Of a stretch of 64,000 nt of DNA, positions 14,810 through 30,182 are shown piece after piece. Origin of the DNA: Bacillota bacterium (GTDB lineage Bacteria; Bacillota; Bacilli; Paenibacillales; UBA4045); contig JAEZQY010000001.1 of the NCBI GenBank assembly GCA_023441055.1, positions 241,782 through 305,781 on the forward strand, read 5' to 3'. The notes under the pieces were generated by a model. That model did not search any database, was not told where the DNA came from, and saw only the letters and a program-made list of their open reading frames with translations. Each line of letters begins with the position of its first letter. The first letter of the stretch is position 1. The position numbers and the translations under genes were made by a program.

Positions 14810-16975
14810 GTGGATGGGTTAGATAGAAGGCCGCGCCAAGAGGCGGACGGTGAGTGGTTGAACGCGATCCTGCAACATGCTGTTGATGTTTATATTTGTC
14901 TCGACAGCCAAGGGGTAATCCAGTATGTTAGTCCTAATATCACTCGTATATTGGGATTTGAACCGAATCAGCTGATCGGGACCAAAGGCCTGCGATTCGC
15001 AGAATTCGACGATCTGCCGGATCAGGATCACTTCTACTTCGAGATGACCGATAATCTTGGAATGAATGTAGCGGAGCTGCGCATTAAGCGAGCAGATGGA
15101 AGCTGGTTCGATGTTGAGGTTGTCCAAGTGAATATGTCTCCTCATTCCGAGGAGGATGGCGTCGTCATCTCGATTCGTGACAATACCAAGAAGAAGGAAG
15201 CAGAGAACGCCTTATACCAAGCAGCTTACCACGATTATGTGACCAACCTGCCGAATCTGCGATTGTTCGATGAGGAGCTGGAGCGCAATATAGCACTATA
15301 TCTCATCAGCAAGAAACGATTTTCCCTGGTCTTATTCAGTATCGATCAGTTCAAGCTCATTCATGACTCGCTGGGTCATCGTGTCGCCGACGAGCTGCTG
15401 AAGCAATTCGTATTCAAGCTGAGGGAGATCATCACCACGGAGCGCAAGGTTTATCGTGTCGGCGCGGATGAGTTCTGCGTCGCTATCTATGATACGTCCA
15501 GCAGTAGTGATGTTATGGACTTCGCCGAGATGCTTCTGCAGGCTGTACGTGAGGAGCGGTTCTATGTGCAGCATTATGAGCTTCGACTGACGATTAGCGT
15601 GGGAGTCGGCTTCATGCCGGAGGATGGCGATCGTACAGAGCATCTGCTGCGCAATACAGTCGCTGCTCTGAATTATGCGAAGGAGCAGGGACGTGACCAG
15701 GTCCGATCCTACTCGACAGCATTGAATATACACGCCTTCAAGCGGTTCACCTTATTCAACGATATGCTAAGGGCGCTTGAGAAGAATGAGCTCTTTATCG
15801 AATACATGCCAATTGCAGAGAGCGATCAACTGGAGATTGTGGGAGCCGAAGCGTTGGTGCGGTGGAATCATCCAGATTGGGGTATCGTCATGCCAGAGGA
15901 ATTCATCCCGATCGCTGAGGAAGCAGGGCTGATCGATGCGATCGGGGAATGGGTGATGCTGGAAGCCGCTACGCAGAACAAGCGATGGATTGCCAGCGGA
16001 TTACCGCCTATCGTCATGGCCGTGAATGTGTCCGGCAGACAATTGATGAATCGCAGCTTTGTAGAGAAGGTCGACCGGATTCTTGAGCAATCGGGACTAG
16101 CTCCTGAATATCTGGAGATCGAGATTACGGAGAGTATTGCTGTGAACGATCTGCGCGATGTCAGATCGATCATCCAAGATCTGAAGAAGCGACGCGTGAG
16201 ATTCTCCCTGGATGACTTCGGGAAGGGGTTCTCTTCGCTGCATCAGTTGACTAATCTACCGATTAACAAGCTGAAGATTGATCGATCGTTCATTAGAGAG
16301 AATCTGGGAGAGAATGGAAAAGGCAACGTAGTCGATCATATTGTCGGACTAGCGAAGACGATGGAGGTTATCATCGTTGCAGAGGGTGTGGAGAACGCTG
16401 AGCAGCATGAATACCTGAAGAACCTGGGATGCCATGAGATACAGGGCTACTACCTGAGTCCGCCGTTATCGGCGAATGAGTTTGCGAAATCATTGAAGCA
16501 TAATGCCTTCAAGAATCTGCGCAAGGATATCGCTGCAGATCCATTCAGCAATCGACGGAAGTATTTCCGACTGGAGCTTGAGAATCCACTCCTTGCGGAT
16601 TTAACATTATCGATGTTCAGAGGCAAGTATGTCAATCTGGGCTCTACACAGGCCTTCATCTCTAACATTGGCCCAAGCGGGCTCAGGTTCATCGTGAATA
16701 TCAAGTTCCCAATCAATGACGACATCATGCTAGTTTTTAAGACTGAGATCTTGAATGTATCGTATTCGCTCAGCGGCAAGGTGGTATGGTACAGGGAAGT
16801 GGATGAAGCCGGCATCTATGAATACGGCGTTTACTTTGTCATCGAGCCTAAGGAGCAAGATGAACTGATCCAGGTGTTGAACCGCCTGGCCATTTACATG
16901 CGAGACGGACTTCCGCCGCACACGACGATTTATCTGGGTGACCCGGTCCCGCTCTTGAAGGAAACACGCAGATAA
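14810..16975 (+). CDS. PAS-GGDEF-EAL-PilZ cyclic-di-GMP signalling protein
   Basis: This 721-aa cytosolic protein has four modules. A PAS sensor domain spans about 15-125. A GGDEF domain (about 135-305) has the signature altered to GADEF near 219, so cyclase activity is uncertain. An EAL domain (about 315-560) has EALVRW, NVSGRQL, EITES, DDFGKGFSS, KIDRSF and AEGVEN intact, so phosphodiesterase activity is likely. A C-terminal PilZ domain (about 580-700) has RRKYFR and ISNIGPSGLRF, a c-di-GMP receptor. The start is GTG 14810 after TAGGAGGA. Expression is governed by the GEMM-I riboswitch and terminator upstream, giving feedback between the second messenger and its own turnover enzyme. No hydrophobic segments are present. 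Confidence 0.92.
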   Translation: MDGLDRRPRQEADGEWLNAILQHAVDVYICLDSQGVIQYVSPNITRILGFEPNQLIGTKGLRFAEFDDLPDQDHFYFEMTDNLGMNVAELRIKRADGSWFDVEVVQVNMSPHSEEDGVVISIRDNTKKKEAENALYQAAYHDYVTNLPNLRLFDEELERNIALYLISKKRFSLVLFSIDQFKLIHDSLGHRVADELLKQFVFKLREIITTERKVYRVGADEFCVAIYDTSSSSDVMDFAEMLLQAVREERFYVQHYELRLTISVGVGFMPEDGDRTEHLLRNTVAALNYAKEQGRDQVRSYSTALNIHAFKRFTLFNDMLRALEKNELFIEYMPIAESDQLEIVGAEALVRWNHPDWGIVMPEEFIPIAEEAGLIDAIGEWVMLEAATQNKRWIASGLPPIVMAVNVSGRQLMNRSFVEKVDRILEQSGLAPEYLEIEITESIAVNDLRDVRSIIQDLKKRRVRFSLDDFGKGFSSLHQLTNLPINKLKIDRSFIRENLGENGKGNVVDHIVGLAKTMEVIIVAEGVENAEQHEYLKNLGCHEIQGYYLSPPLSANEFAKSLKHNAFKNLRKDIAADPFSNRRKYFRLELENPLLADLTLSMFRGKYVNLGSTQAFISNIGPSGLRFIVNIKFPINDDIMLVFKTEILNVSYSLSGKVVWYREVDEAGIYEYGVYFVIEPKEQDELIQVLNRLAIYMRDGLPPHTTIYLGDPVPLLKETRR

Positions 16976-17039
16976 CTTTGTCTTGCCGCGTAATGTCATG
17001 ATGTTAGGCTTATAGACAAGACTGGAAATCATAATAGGT

Positions 17040-17072
17040 AAACGGCATGGGAAAAGCCCTGTGCCGTTTTTC
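17040..17072. terminator. Bidirectional terminator
   Basis: AACGGCA and TGCCGTT pair, with an inner GGG/CCC, and TTTTCTATTT follows on plus. It separates the c-di-GMP protein gene from the convergent AraC gene. Confidence 0.7.
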
Positions 17073-17986
17073 TATTTCTGAATCGTCCGGTGCGGGAAAT
17101 CCGTACGTCTTGTTGGGTTGGATGAGTCAAATTGACGGAACTGGCGAGGTGTAGTTCCTGTCTCGGCCTTGAAGACGGCATGGAAGACCTTCATGTCGTG
17201 GTAGCCGACCCTTTCCGCTATCTGATACACTTTGTCGTCGGTTGAAGTCAACAGCCGAATGGCTTCTTCAATCCGAAGTTTCCGAATATATTCACCGAAG
17301 CTGTATCCTGTATATTGGGTGAGTCGGTAGTGAATTTGATTTACGGTTAACCCGGTCATGTCGGCTAGATCGTGCATCTTGAATTTGCTGTCGGCACAAT
17401 GTGTCTGGATATGGCTCAGGAGATTCTGCACGGAAGTCTGATTATTCGGCCTCTCGGTATCCTGATCATAACTTTGCAGACGAACGATGAGTGTCAGCAG
17501 TTGAAGAAGCTGGCCAACAAGCACGGTCTCGCAGCCTAGATCTCGCAGCCGATATTCGATGTACATGCTTTCAATCAATTGGACGATTTGCTCGGAGTTG
17601 TTCGACAGCTTCCATGGAACTGAATTCGAGCTGCTAAACAGGTCTGCGATGTGTTCGGAGCCGGGCATGTTAGCAAGCCAGGCTTCCAGCAGATTGGACT
17701 GAAAAACAATATTGTAAATGGTCAAACGTTTGTCCCTGTTGGCAGAAGATGGTCTGAAGACATGAGCAGTACCGACAGGAATGATAAACAAATCGCCCTT
17801 GGAGACGGGAATGGTATGCTCATTCAGATAATGGAAGCCTTGTCCTTCGCTGACATAATTCAGCTCGATAAAGTCGTGCAAATGCTGGGGGAGATGGAAT
17901 GCTTCGTTGACCTTGTTCATGTATAGAGGCATATCGTTGGGAATGATATTGCTTCCGGACAATAGCATTCTTCGACGTGTAACCAC
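17072..17986 (-). CDS. AraC family transcriptional regulator with cupin sensor domain
   Basis: This 304-aa protein has an N-terminal cupin-like sugar-sensing domain (about 15-130; motifs HLHDFIELNYV and GDLFIIPVGTAHVF). A C-terminal pair of AraC helix-turn-helices follows (about 195-295), with FKMHDLADMTGLTVNQIHY and the signature of the second helix, FHAVFKAETGTTPRQFR. It starts with GTG 17986 after GGAGGTATCCT. It is divergent from the GH78-like gene at 18130 with a 143-base shared control region, so it most likely regulates the glycan-utilisation genes to its right. Confidence 0.88.
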   Translation of the reverse strand: MVTRRRMLLSGSNIIPNDMPLYMNKVNEAFHLPQHLHDFIELNYVSEGQGFHYLNEHTIPVSKGDLFIIPVGTAHVFRPSSANRDKRLTIYNIVFQSNLLEAWLANMPGSEHIADLFSSSNSVPWKLSNNSEQIVQLIESMYIEYRLRDLGCETVLVGQLLQLLTLIVRLQSYDQDTERPNNQTSVQNLLSHIQTHCADSKFKMHDLADMTGLTVNQIHYRLTQYTGYSFGEYIRKLRIEEAIRLLTSTDDKVYQIAERVGYHDMKVFHAVFKAETGTTPRQFRQFDSSNPTRRTDFPHRTIQK

Positions 17987-18129
17987 AGGATACCTCCGTT
18001 CAGCATTTCTATCAGAATACAGAATTGGCCTATATAATTCAAGAATACACCCAATACAAATGAATATAAAGAGCCTATAATTGCGATATCCCGCAACATG
18101 TTCATGAATATTCGAAAGGTGGTACTGAA

Positions 18130-20514
18130 GTGGCGAACATGAGCAACAGGCAATGGACGGCTAAGTGGATCTGGGCCGACACGGAATCAGCCTCTGTGTA
18201 TTCCAATGAAATGGTATTGTTTCGCAAGTCGTTTCAATTGTCAGAGGCGATTGAAGACTTAAGCATTCATATTTCGGCCGATAGCCGATATCAGTTGTTT
18301 CTGAATGGTGTGCGAATGGGAGTCGGCCCTTGCAAGGGTGATCGGCATACGCAATATTATGAAACATACGATGTGACGCCATGGCTGAGAACGGGCTTAA
18401 ATATGATTGCAGTTAGAGTGCTGCATTATGCTCCGGGAGGCCCATCTCACGCGGCTGGCTCCAGCGCCATTATGCGCTCGCCATGGGGCGGGTTTCTGTT
18501 GGAAGCAGAAGCTACGTGTACGGAGACACCTATTCTGGAGACGGATGGAAGCTGGCTGTGTATTCGTGACGAGTCTTATCGATTGGAGAATGAAAGCTGG
18601 ATATCCGGCAACTGGATGGGCGGCGTTGAACGAGTGGACGGAGCCGTACGGCCGCATGGATGGGAGCAGCTGGATTATGATGACAGTCAGTGGCAGCCTG
18701 TCCGAATCATGCGAGAAACCTGGAATCGTTGGGGTGTATTGTACGATTGGCCGCTGGCGCCAAGGCCAATTCCGATGATGTATGAAGAATTACGCGAATT
18801 TATTGGAGTGAAAAGAGCGGAGGGCTGGCCACTTGATCAAGGAATGGCGCGTGTGGCCGACAGTGTTATTGCTGCCAACTCGACAGCGTGGATTGAATTG
18901 GATGCAGGAGAGCTGACTACCGGCTATTTGCAAATCGCAATGAGCAGCGGTGTCGGCAGCACGATTCGCTTGATCAGCTCAGAATGCTATGAACGTATCG
19001 GACCGGATGGCAAACGACTCAAAGGGGTGCGCGATGAAGCATCGGAAGGACAAGTGCTGCTCGGAGATTCGGATCAATACAAGGTGGCTGGGGCGGGAGA
19101 AAGCAAGGGGAAATGGGAAGTCTATGAGCCGTACTGGTTCAAGACATTCAGGTTTGTGAGGCTTGAAGTAGAGACCGGGGATGTCCCGCTTGTCTTCCAT
19201 CGGCTTGATTATCGGGAAACCGGCTACCCGCTGGAAGCAAAGGCGGAATTTAGATGTTCGGACGAATATCTGGATTCGTTTTGGCCGATCAGCATCCGTA
19301 CCTTGCAGCGATGCATGCATGAAACGTACGAGGATTGTCCTTATTACGAGCAATTACAGTACACGATGGATACGGCACTGCAGATGCAATTCACTTATCG
19401 CCTCAGTGGAGATGATCGGCTCGCACGCAAGGCGATACATGACTTTCACAGCTCCCGCCTGCCTGATGGCATGCTTCAATGCCGCTACCCTACTGTGGAG
19501 CCGCAGGTAATTCCTGGATTCGCACTGTATTGGGTGCTCATGATAAGGGATCATTACATGTATTACGGTGACAAGTCATTACTGCGTCAATATATGCCTA
19601 CAGCGGACGGCGTTCTGGAGTGGTTCCGCCAGCGCCTCCAGGACGATGGTCTAGTCGGGCCCTTCCCTCGCGAATACTGGTCTTATATCGATTGGGTAGT
19701 GGAATGGCGGAACGGTGTTCCCGGAGCGGCAGAAAAAGGACCGATTACGGTATCCAGCCTGATGTACGCAGCAGCCCTAAATGCTGCGGCCGAGCTGCAT
19801 GACGCCATTGAGCGAACATCACTGGCCGCAGAGTATCGAGGCTTGGCGAGAACAGTTCATGCGGCTGTTCAATCACTATGCTGGTCGGAAGAAGAAGGGC
19901 TGTATCGGGATGGTCCAACTGTTGAAGCATACAGCCAGCATGTACAAGTATGGAGCATCCTGTCTGGATTACAACAAGGAGAAGACGGGCAGAGACTGAT
20001 GCGCCGGACGATGGCCCGATCCGATCTTGCGGCAGCTTCATATTCGATGTCCTACTTCCTGTTCCGGGCGCTAGAGGAAGCGGGTGCGTACGATCTTGCA
20101 TACCCGTTGTGGGATCAATGGCGCGGTATGGTGGATCTTCATCTAACGACCTGGATCGAGAATCCGAACGGGGCCCGCAGCGATTGCCATGCATGGGGGG
20201 CGTTGCCGCTTTATGAATTCCCGTCGGTGATATTGGGCGTTCGACCGCTTGAACCGGGCTTCGGCACAATCGGCATCCAGCCGCAACCCGGTCCGCTGCA
20301 ATTCGCAGAGGGTTCCTGTATTACACCGCATGGAGCTGTTCATGTCAAATGGCGCATCCAACACGATGAATTTATTCTGGAGGTAGAGGGACCGGCTGAT
20401 ATTCCGGTTGTCGTCAGGATGCCAGATGGCCAACAATGGAAATTTGAATCAAGCCGACATGTTCGGATCGAACATACTGGCGTTAATTCCGGACTGCCTG
20501 AGAAGGGGGAGTGA
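18130..20514 (+). CDS. GH78-like alpha-L-rhamnosidase
   Basis: This 794-aa protein lacks a signal peptide, so it is intracellular. The N-terminal part (about 1-370) is beta-sandwich, including AKWIWAD and FRKSFQL typical of the first rhamnosidase domains. The (alpha/alpha)6 catalytic domain (about 380-700) shows DCPYYEQLQYTMDTALQM, a hallmark of the bacterial rhamnosidase six-hairpin domain, and a late HAWGALPLYEF segment. A C-terminal beta domain ends the protein. It would release terminal rhamnose from imported oligosaccharides, though some relatives act on other sugars. The start is GTG 18130, since AAAGGTGG sits 7 bases upstream. The deacetylase gene begins 5 bases after its stop, so the two form an operon. 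Confidence 0.85.
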   Translation: MANMSNRQWTAKWIWADTESASVYSNEMVLFRKSFQLSEAIEDLSIHISADSRYQLFLNGVRMGVGPCKGDRHTQYYETYDVTPWLRTGLNMIAVRVLHYAPGGPSHAAGSSAIMRSPWGGFLLEAEATCTETPILETDGSWLCIRDESYRLENESWISGNWMGGVERVDGAVRPHGWEQLDYDDSQWQPVRIMRETWNRWGVLYDWPLAPRPIPMMYEELREFIGVKRAEGWPLDQGMARVADSVIAANSTAWIELDAGELTTGYLQIAMSSGVGSTIRLISSECYERIGPDGKRLKGVRDEASEGQVLLGDSDQYKVAGAGESKGKWEVYEPYWFKTFRFVRLEVETGDVPLVFHRLDYRETGYPLEAKAEFRCSDEYLDSFWPISIRTLQRCMHETYEDCPYYEQLQYTMDTALQMQFTYRLSGDDRLARKAIHDFHSSRLPDGMLQCRYPTVEPQVIPGFALYWVLMIRDHYMYYGDKSLLRQYMPTADGVLEWFRQRLQDDGLVGPFPREYWSYIDWVVEWRNGVPGAAEKGPITVSSLMYAAALNAAAELHDAIERTSLAAEYRGLARTVHAAVQSLCWSEEEGLYRDGPTVEAYSQHVQVWSILSGLQQGEDGQRLMRRTMARSDLAAASYSMSYFLFRALEEAGAYDLAYPLWDQWRGMVDLHLTTWIENPNGARSDCHAWGALPLYEFPSVILGVRPLEPGFGTIGIQPQPGPLQFAEGSCITPHGAVHVKWRIQHDEFILEVEGPADIPVVVRMPDGQQWKFESSRHVRIEHTGVNSGLPEKGE

Positions 20515-20518
20515 TAGG

Positions 20519-21280
20519 ATGAAGGTGAATCGGATTCGCTTGATCACACGAGCAGACGATGCAGGCAGCAATGAGTCGGCTAATAGCGCGATTCGGGACG
20601 CAGTCAACAGTGGGCTCGTTCGCAATGTCTCCTTTATGACGACTTGCGATGCGCTTGAAGAAGCAGTGGGGCTTTTTCGAGATGACGAGGAAGTGTGCTG
20701 CGGCGTTCACTTGACAATGAATGCGGAATGGAATCGGGTCAAATGGGGGCCGGTAGCGCCTATAGATCAAGTCCGGTCGCTCATTGATGCAGAAGGATTC
20801 TTCCACCCGACGCCGGAGGCGATGAGGCAGGCAGGGGCAAAAGTGGATGAGCTGTTTATTGAAATGGCCGCCCAGCTGGAACGACTTCGGAAGGCGGGGA
20901 TAACGGTGAGATATGCGGATGAGCATATGGTCTTTGGCCGAGTATTCGATGGCTTTGAAAACCGATTTGATCTGTGGTGCAAGCAGGAACGGTTGGTCAA
21001 TCACAGAAAATTTACAAGGCGACTTCCGCATCCGACCGTTTCGATTGCACCCTTGATTGATCTGGTGGGGACATTGAATCTTGCAGAGCCAGGCGTCTAT
21101 ACCTGGGTGACCCATCCGGCATATGATTCCGATGAGATGCGGCAATTAGTCCACGCTGGTTTAGAGGAAGGCCGCATAGCTAGAGAAAGGGACGCTGATG
21201 CCCGCTTGATGACCAGCGAGGAGCTGAAGCGTGCACTTCTAGAAAGGGATATTGCCCTTATTCGATATGATGAGGCATGA
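20519..21280 (+). CDS. ChbG/YdjC family carbohydrate deacetylase
   Basis: This 253-aa protein has the metal-binding TRADDAGSNESAN segment at its N-terminus, the VHLTMNAEW motif and a YADEHM segment where ChbG family members carry DxHxH. It ends with THPAYDSDE. ChbG-type enzymes remove acetyl groups from chito- or other oligosaccharides in the cytoplasm. The DEHM variant slightly departs from the usual histidine pair, which may change the metal site. ATG 20519 is preceded by AGAAGGGGG and lies 5 bases after the rhamnosidase stop. A strong terminator follows, ending a two-gene operon that processes imported glycan. Confidence 0.83.
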   Translation: MKVNRIRLITRADDAGSNESANSAIRDAVNSGLVRNVSFMTTCDALEEAVGLFRDDEEVCCGVHLTMNAEWNRVKWGPVAPIDQVRSLIDAEGFFHPTPEAMRQAGAKVDELFIEMAAQLERLRKAGITVRYADEHMVFGRVFDGFENRFDLWCKQERLVNHRKFTRRLPHPTVSIAPLIDLVGTLNLAEPGVYTWVTHPAYDSDEMRQLVHAGLEEGRIARERDADARLMTSEELKRALLERDIALIRYDEA

Positions 21281-21308
21281 GGGATCCTTATAATTATTCC
21301 GTTAACAG

Positions 21309-21349
21309 AAAACCTGCAAAAGCCCAAGACGGGCTTTTGCAGGTTTTTT
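21309..21349 (+). terminator. Strong Rho-independent terminator
   Basis: A perfect stem of about 16 bp (AACCTGCAAAAGCCC with GGGCTTTTGCAGGTT) and a five-base loop are followed by TTTTTTC. Confidence 0.9.
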
Positions 21350-21503
21350 CTAATTGATGATACTTATTCAATCCGAAAAACAGACAAATGCACAGTCCAT
21401 ACAGACAAATGTCAAGTGAAAGATGCAGTTGTGTACAGATGTCCGTCAACTCTCCTAATTTCCCCGTACAAAAGGCAGGGGATAAGACGATAAAATTCAT
21501 CCA

Positions 21504-21517
21504 TGTAAGCGTTTAAA
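21504..21517 (+). promoter_or_regulatory. Candidate catabolite-responsive element (cre)
   Basis: TGTAAGCGTTTAAA differs at one position from the CcpA cre consensus TGWAANCGNTNWCA. It lies 28 bases before the start of the secreted glycosidase gene, so CcpA binding there could block its expression when preferred sugars are present. Confidence 0.45.
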
Positions 21518-21544
21518 ATAAAACGAGGACTGGGAGGTAAATGA

Positions 21545-27217
<5,673 letters not shown>

Positions 27218-27245
27218 CCTCAATTTCATTGGGTTCAAACCCGCA

Positions 27246-27285
27246 GAGCGCCTCCTTCAGGAGGTGCTTTGTGTATTTTCTAGAA
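27246..27285 (+). terminator. Rho-independent terminator
   Basis: AGCGCCTCC pairs with GGAGGTGCT around a TTCA loop and is followed by a T-rich stretch, 29 bases after the glycosidase stop codon. Confidence 0.65.
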
Positions 27286-27413
27286 TTGATATGATATGGA
27301 TATGGTCGACAAAAGATAAGGATGTCAACAGAGTCTCGTAGAAGCGGGCGCTGTTCGTCTCGTACAATAAAGATGCAATAAAAAACGAAATAATGAATTC
27401 AGGAGGGTAATCA

Positions 27414-29141
27414 ATGAAACAAGTCAAATGGGCTTTAGCTGTCTTGATGGTGATTACATTAGTGTTCGTCACAGCATGCTCCAGCAATAATGGTACAGAT
27501 AGCTCTACGAGCACTCCAACAAACAATTCAACAGCTCCAACAACTACGCCGGGAAACACGGATGCCCCGGATGCCCCGACTGCTCCGGCTGAACCGATCG
27601 ATCCAATAGGCAAATACGAAACGCCGGTGAAAATGACGATGGCGGTTCAACGAACAGCTCAAGAATTTGTATCAGGCGAGACGGATGAGGACAATCGCTG
27701 GATCAAAGAATATTTGAATGCTCTGAATATTGACGTAGATGTTGCTTGGGCTATGCCAGGCGGCGAGTACTTCGAGCGTCTGGGAGTAACCGTTGCGACA
27801 GGCGATCTGCCCGATGTGATGGCAGTTGACAAAGTGACGCTGGTACAATTGGTCGAATCGGACATGATCCAAGATTTGACAGAGGTGTACGAGCAATACG
27901 CTTCTCCACTGCTCAAGAGCATCATTGACTTGGACGGCGGCGGATATGCATGGAAGCAAGCAAGCTTTGACGGCAGACTGATGGCCGCTCCAGAGCGTTC
28001 CGCGAATCTGGCAGGCAAGATGATTCATATCCGGAAGGACTGGCTGGATAATCTGGGGTTAAAGCCGCCGACATCGATCGATGAATTGCTTGAGATCTCC
28101 AGAGCCTTTACTTATGACGACCCGGACAAAAACGGACAGAACGATACGCTCGGTTTGGCTACGGCCAAAGACATTGTATCCTGGAATTTGGATCTAAGCG
28201 CATTTATTAATGGTTATGGCGGTTATCCGAAAATATGGCTCAAAGATGATGCTGGAAAATTGGTATACGGTTCCATTCAACCGGAAGTAAGAGCGGGTCT
28301 TCTTAAACTGCAGGAATTGTACAAAGACGGTCAGATTGATAGAGAATTTGCCGTTAAAGATATGAACGCTGTGAATGCCGATATTACGGCAGGCAAGTTC
28401 GGTCTTGCATTCGGTGGGCTGTCGACCCCGATTTCTCCGTTCCAGAACGTCAAGAAACTGGAAGACAAATTAGACGTTATATCCGTTCCGCTCGTATCGA
28501 TCACAGGTCAGCCGGCTAAGCCGGAAGGCTCGGTTACTGTAAATACGTTCTATGTTGTGCGCAAAGGCTATGAGCATCCGGAAGCGCTTATCAAGCTGCA
28601 AAACCTGTTCGTCGACATCTGGTACGGCGAACAAGCGGAACGTTATGAAGAGATGATTACAGGTGTTATTGACGAAAAGACGCATAACTACTTCCAATAC
28701 GCGCCAATTAAAGCGACAAATCAAGGGAAAAATGCATTTATTCATAATCGTATAGTAGATGCCTTGGATGACAAGCTGCCGGTGTCCGACCTTAACACAG
28801 AGGAGAAGAACTACTACGATCTGATTACAGCGTACGACGCGGGAACTGGTGATGCGGCAGGCTGGGCTTACAAACGCGTATTCGGACCAGGCGGCTCGCT
28901 CGCTGTTCTGAAAGATTACCTTGAAGAGGATCTGTATCAGGTGAATGAGTTCTACGGATTGCCGACGGAGACGATGGTCACCAATTGGTCGACGCTGCAA
29001 GATATGGAGAACGAATTGTTCCCGCGCATTGTTATGGGAGAATCGATCGAAAGCTTTGACACTTTCGTGAAGGATTGGAACAATCTTGGCGGTGTCAAAA
29101 TTACGGATGAAGTAAATGCCTGGTATCAATCAAATAAATAA
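27414..29141 (+). CDS. Extracellular solute-binding lipoprotein of a sugar ABC importer
   Basis: This 575-aa lipoprotein has a signal peptide ending in the lipobox VTAC, with Cys22 as the lipidated residue. A Ser/Thr/Pro/Ala-rich linker with APDAPTAP-type repeats follows, then a large family-1-like binding domain typical of the LplA/YtcQ group (500-580 aa). It would capture oligosaccharides released by the secreted glycosidase and deliver them to the two permeases encoded directly downstream. ATG 27414 follows CAGGAGGGTAATCA. The LplA-type length and pairing with two CUT1-like permeases argue for complex oligosaccharides rather than monosaccharides. Confidence 0.9.
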   Translation: MKQVKWALAVLMVITLVFVTACSSNNGTDSSTSTPTNNSTAPTTTPGNTDAPDAPTAPAEPIDPIGKYETPVKMTMAVQRTAQEFVSGETDEDNRWIKEYLNALNIDVDVAWAMPGGEYFERLGVTVATGDLPDVMAVDKVTLVQLVESDMIQDLTEVYEQYASPLLKSIIDLDGGGYAWKQASFDGRLMAAPERSANLAGKMIHIRKDWLDNLGLKPPTSIDELLEISRAFTYDDPDKNGQNDTLGLATAKDIVSWNLDLSAFINGYGGYPKIWLKDDAGKLVYGSIQPEVRAGLLKLQELYKDGQIDREFAVKDMNAVNADITAGKFGLAFGGLSTPISPFQNVKKLEDKLDVISVPLVSITGQPAKPEGSVTVNTFYVVRKGYEHPEALIKLQNLFVDIWYGEQAERYEEMITGVIDEKTHNYFQYAPIKATNQGKNAFIHNRIVDALDDKLPVSDLNTEEKNYYDLITAYDAGTGDAAGWAYKRVFGPGGSLAVLKDYLEEDLYQVNEFYGLPTETMVTNWSTLQDMENELFPRIVMGESIESFDTFVKDWNNLGGVKITDEVNAWYQSNK

Positions 29142-29225
29142 TCCCATATAGGACGAAATGTTCCATAGCGCTCGGGTCTGCAAGCTTGGCTCGGGCGCTT
29201 ATATTCGATGACAGGAGAGATCATG

Positions 29226-30170
29226 ATGGAGCCCCAAACGGATATTCGACCTTTGCGAGCCAACAGACGAATGACATGGCCGAAGTTCAAAATACAAATT
29301 CCATTACATTTGATGTTGATCCCTGGGTTGATTCTTCTCTTTATTTTCAGTTTCGGGCCGATGTTCGGCATTACGATCGCATTCCAGAAGTTTCTGCCGG
29401 CCAAAGGTTTTTTTGGGTCACCATGGGTCGGGCTCGATAACTTCAAATTTATATTTATGATGCCCGATTTCAAACGGGCGTTGTGGAATACGATTATAAT
29501 TGCTGGTTGGAAAATAACAGCCGGGCAGATTGCCCCTATCCTGACAGCGATATTACTTAACGAGATGCGGATTCAATTGATCAAACGATCTGTTCAGACA
29601 ATTATTTATTTGCCTCACTTCCTGTCATGGGTTTTACTTGGCGGCATTTTGCTTGAACTGTTATCGCCCAGTCATGGCATTGTCAATCAATTCCTCGGCT
29701 TGCTTGGCATCCAGCCTATTTTCTTCCTTGGAAGCAATGATTGGTTTAAATTTACGATTGTGATCACCGATGTATGGAAAGACTTTGGGTTTGGAACGAT
29801 CGTTTACTTAGCTGCGCTAACCGGCATTAATCCGAGCTTATACGAAGCTTCAGTGATCGATGGCGCGAATCGGTGGAGGCAAACATGGCATATCACACTA
29901 CCGGGCATGAGAGCGGTTATTGTGTTGCTCGCTACACTCAGTCTGGGTCAGATTCTGAATGCTGGCTTTGACCAAATATTCAACTTGTACAGCCCAATCG
30001 TATATAAGAGCGGTGATATAATCGATACCCTTGTATACCGCGTCGGCCTTGTGAATTATCAATACAGCGTTGCAACGGCGGTTGGATTATTTAAATCAGG
30101 TATATCGCTTGTCCTGATCTCGACATCCTACTATCTGGCATACAGGCTGGCCAACTATCGAATATTCTAA
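29226..30170 (+). CDS. Sugar ABC transporter permease (LplB/YteP type)
   Basis: This 314-aa protein has six membrane segments and the cytoplasmic EAA loop EASVIDGANRWRQTWHITLPGM, which docks the ATPase. The N-terminal extension and sequence style fit the LplB/YteP subgroup that pairs with large binding lipoproteins. I place the start at ATG 29226 because CAGGAGAG lies 6-7 bases upstream. An in-frame ATG at 29208 is also open but has no site. The second permease gene follows after 12 bases. No ATPase gene is in the cluster, so a shared one such as MsmX, encoded elsewhere, is presumably used. Confidence 0.9.
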   Translation: MEPQTDIRPLRANRRMTWPKFKIQIPLHLMLIPGLILLFIFSFGPMFGITIAFQKFLPAKGFFGSPWVGLDNFKFIFMMPDFKRALWNTIIIAGWKITAGQIAPILTAILLNEMRIQLIKRSVQTIIYLPHFLSWVLLGGILLELLSPSHGIVNQFLGLLGIQPIFFLGSNDWFKFTIVITDVWKDFGFGTIVYLAALTGINPSLYEASVIDGANRWRQTWHITLPGMRAVIVLLATLSLGQILNAGFDQIFNLYSPIVYKSGDIIDTLVYRVGLVNYQYSVATAVGLFKSGISLVLISTSYYLAYRLANYRIF

Positions 30171-30182
30171 AAAGGGGGAGTA

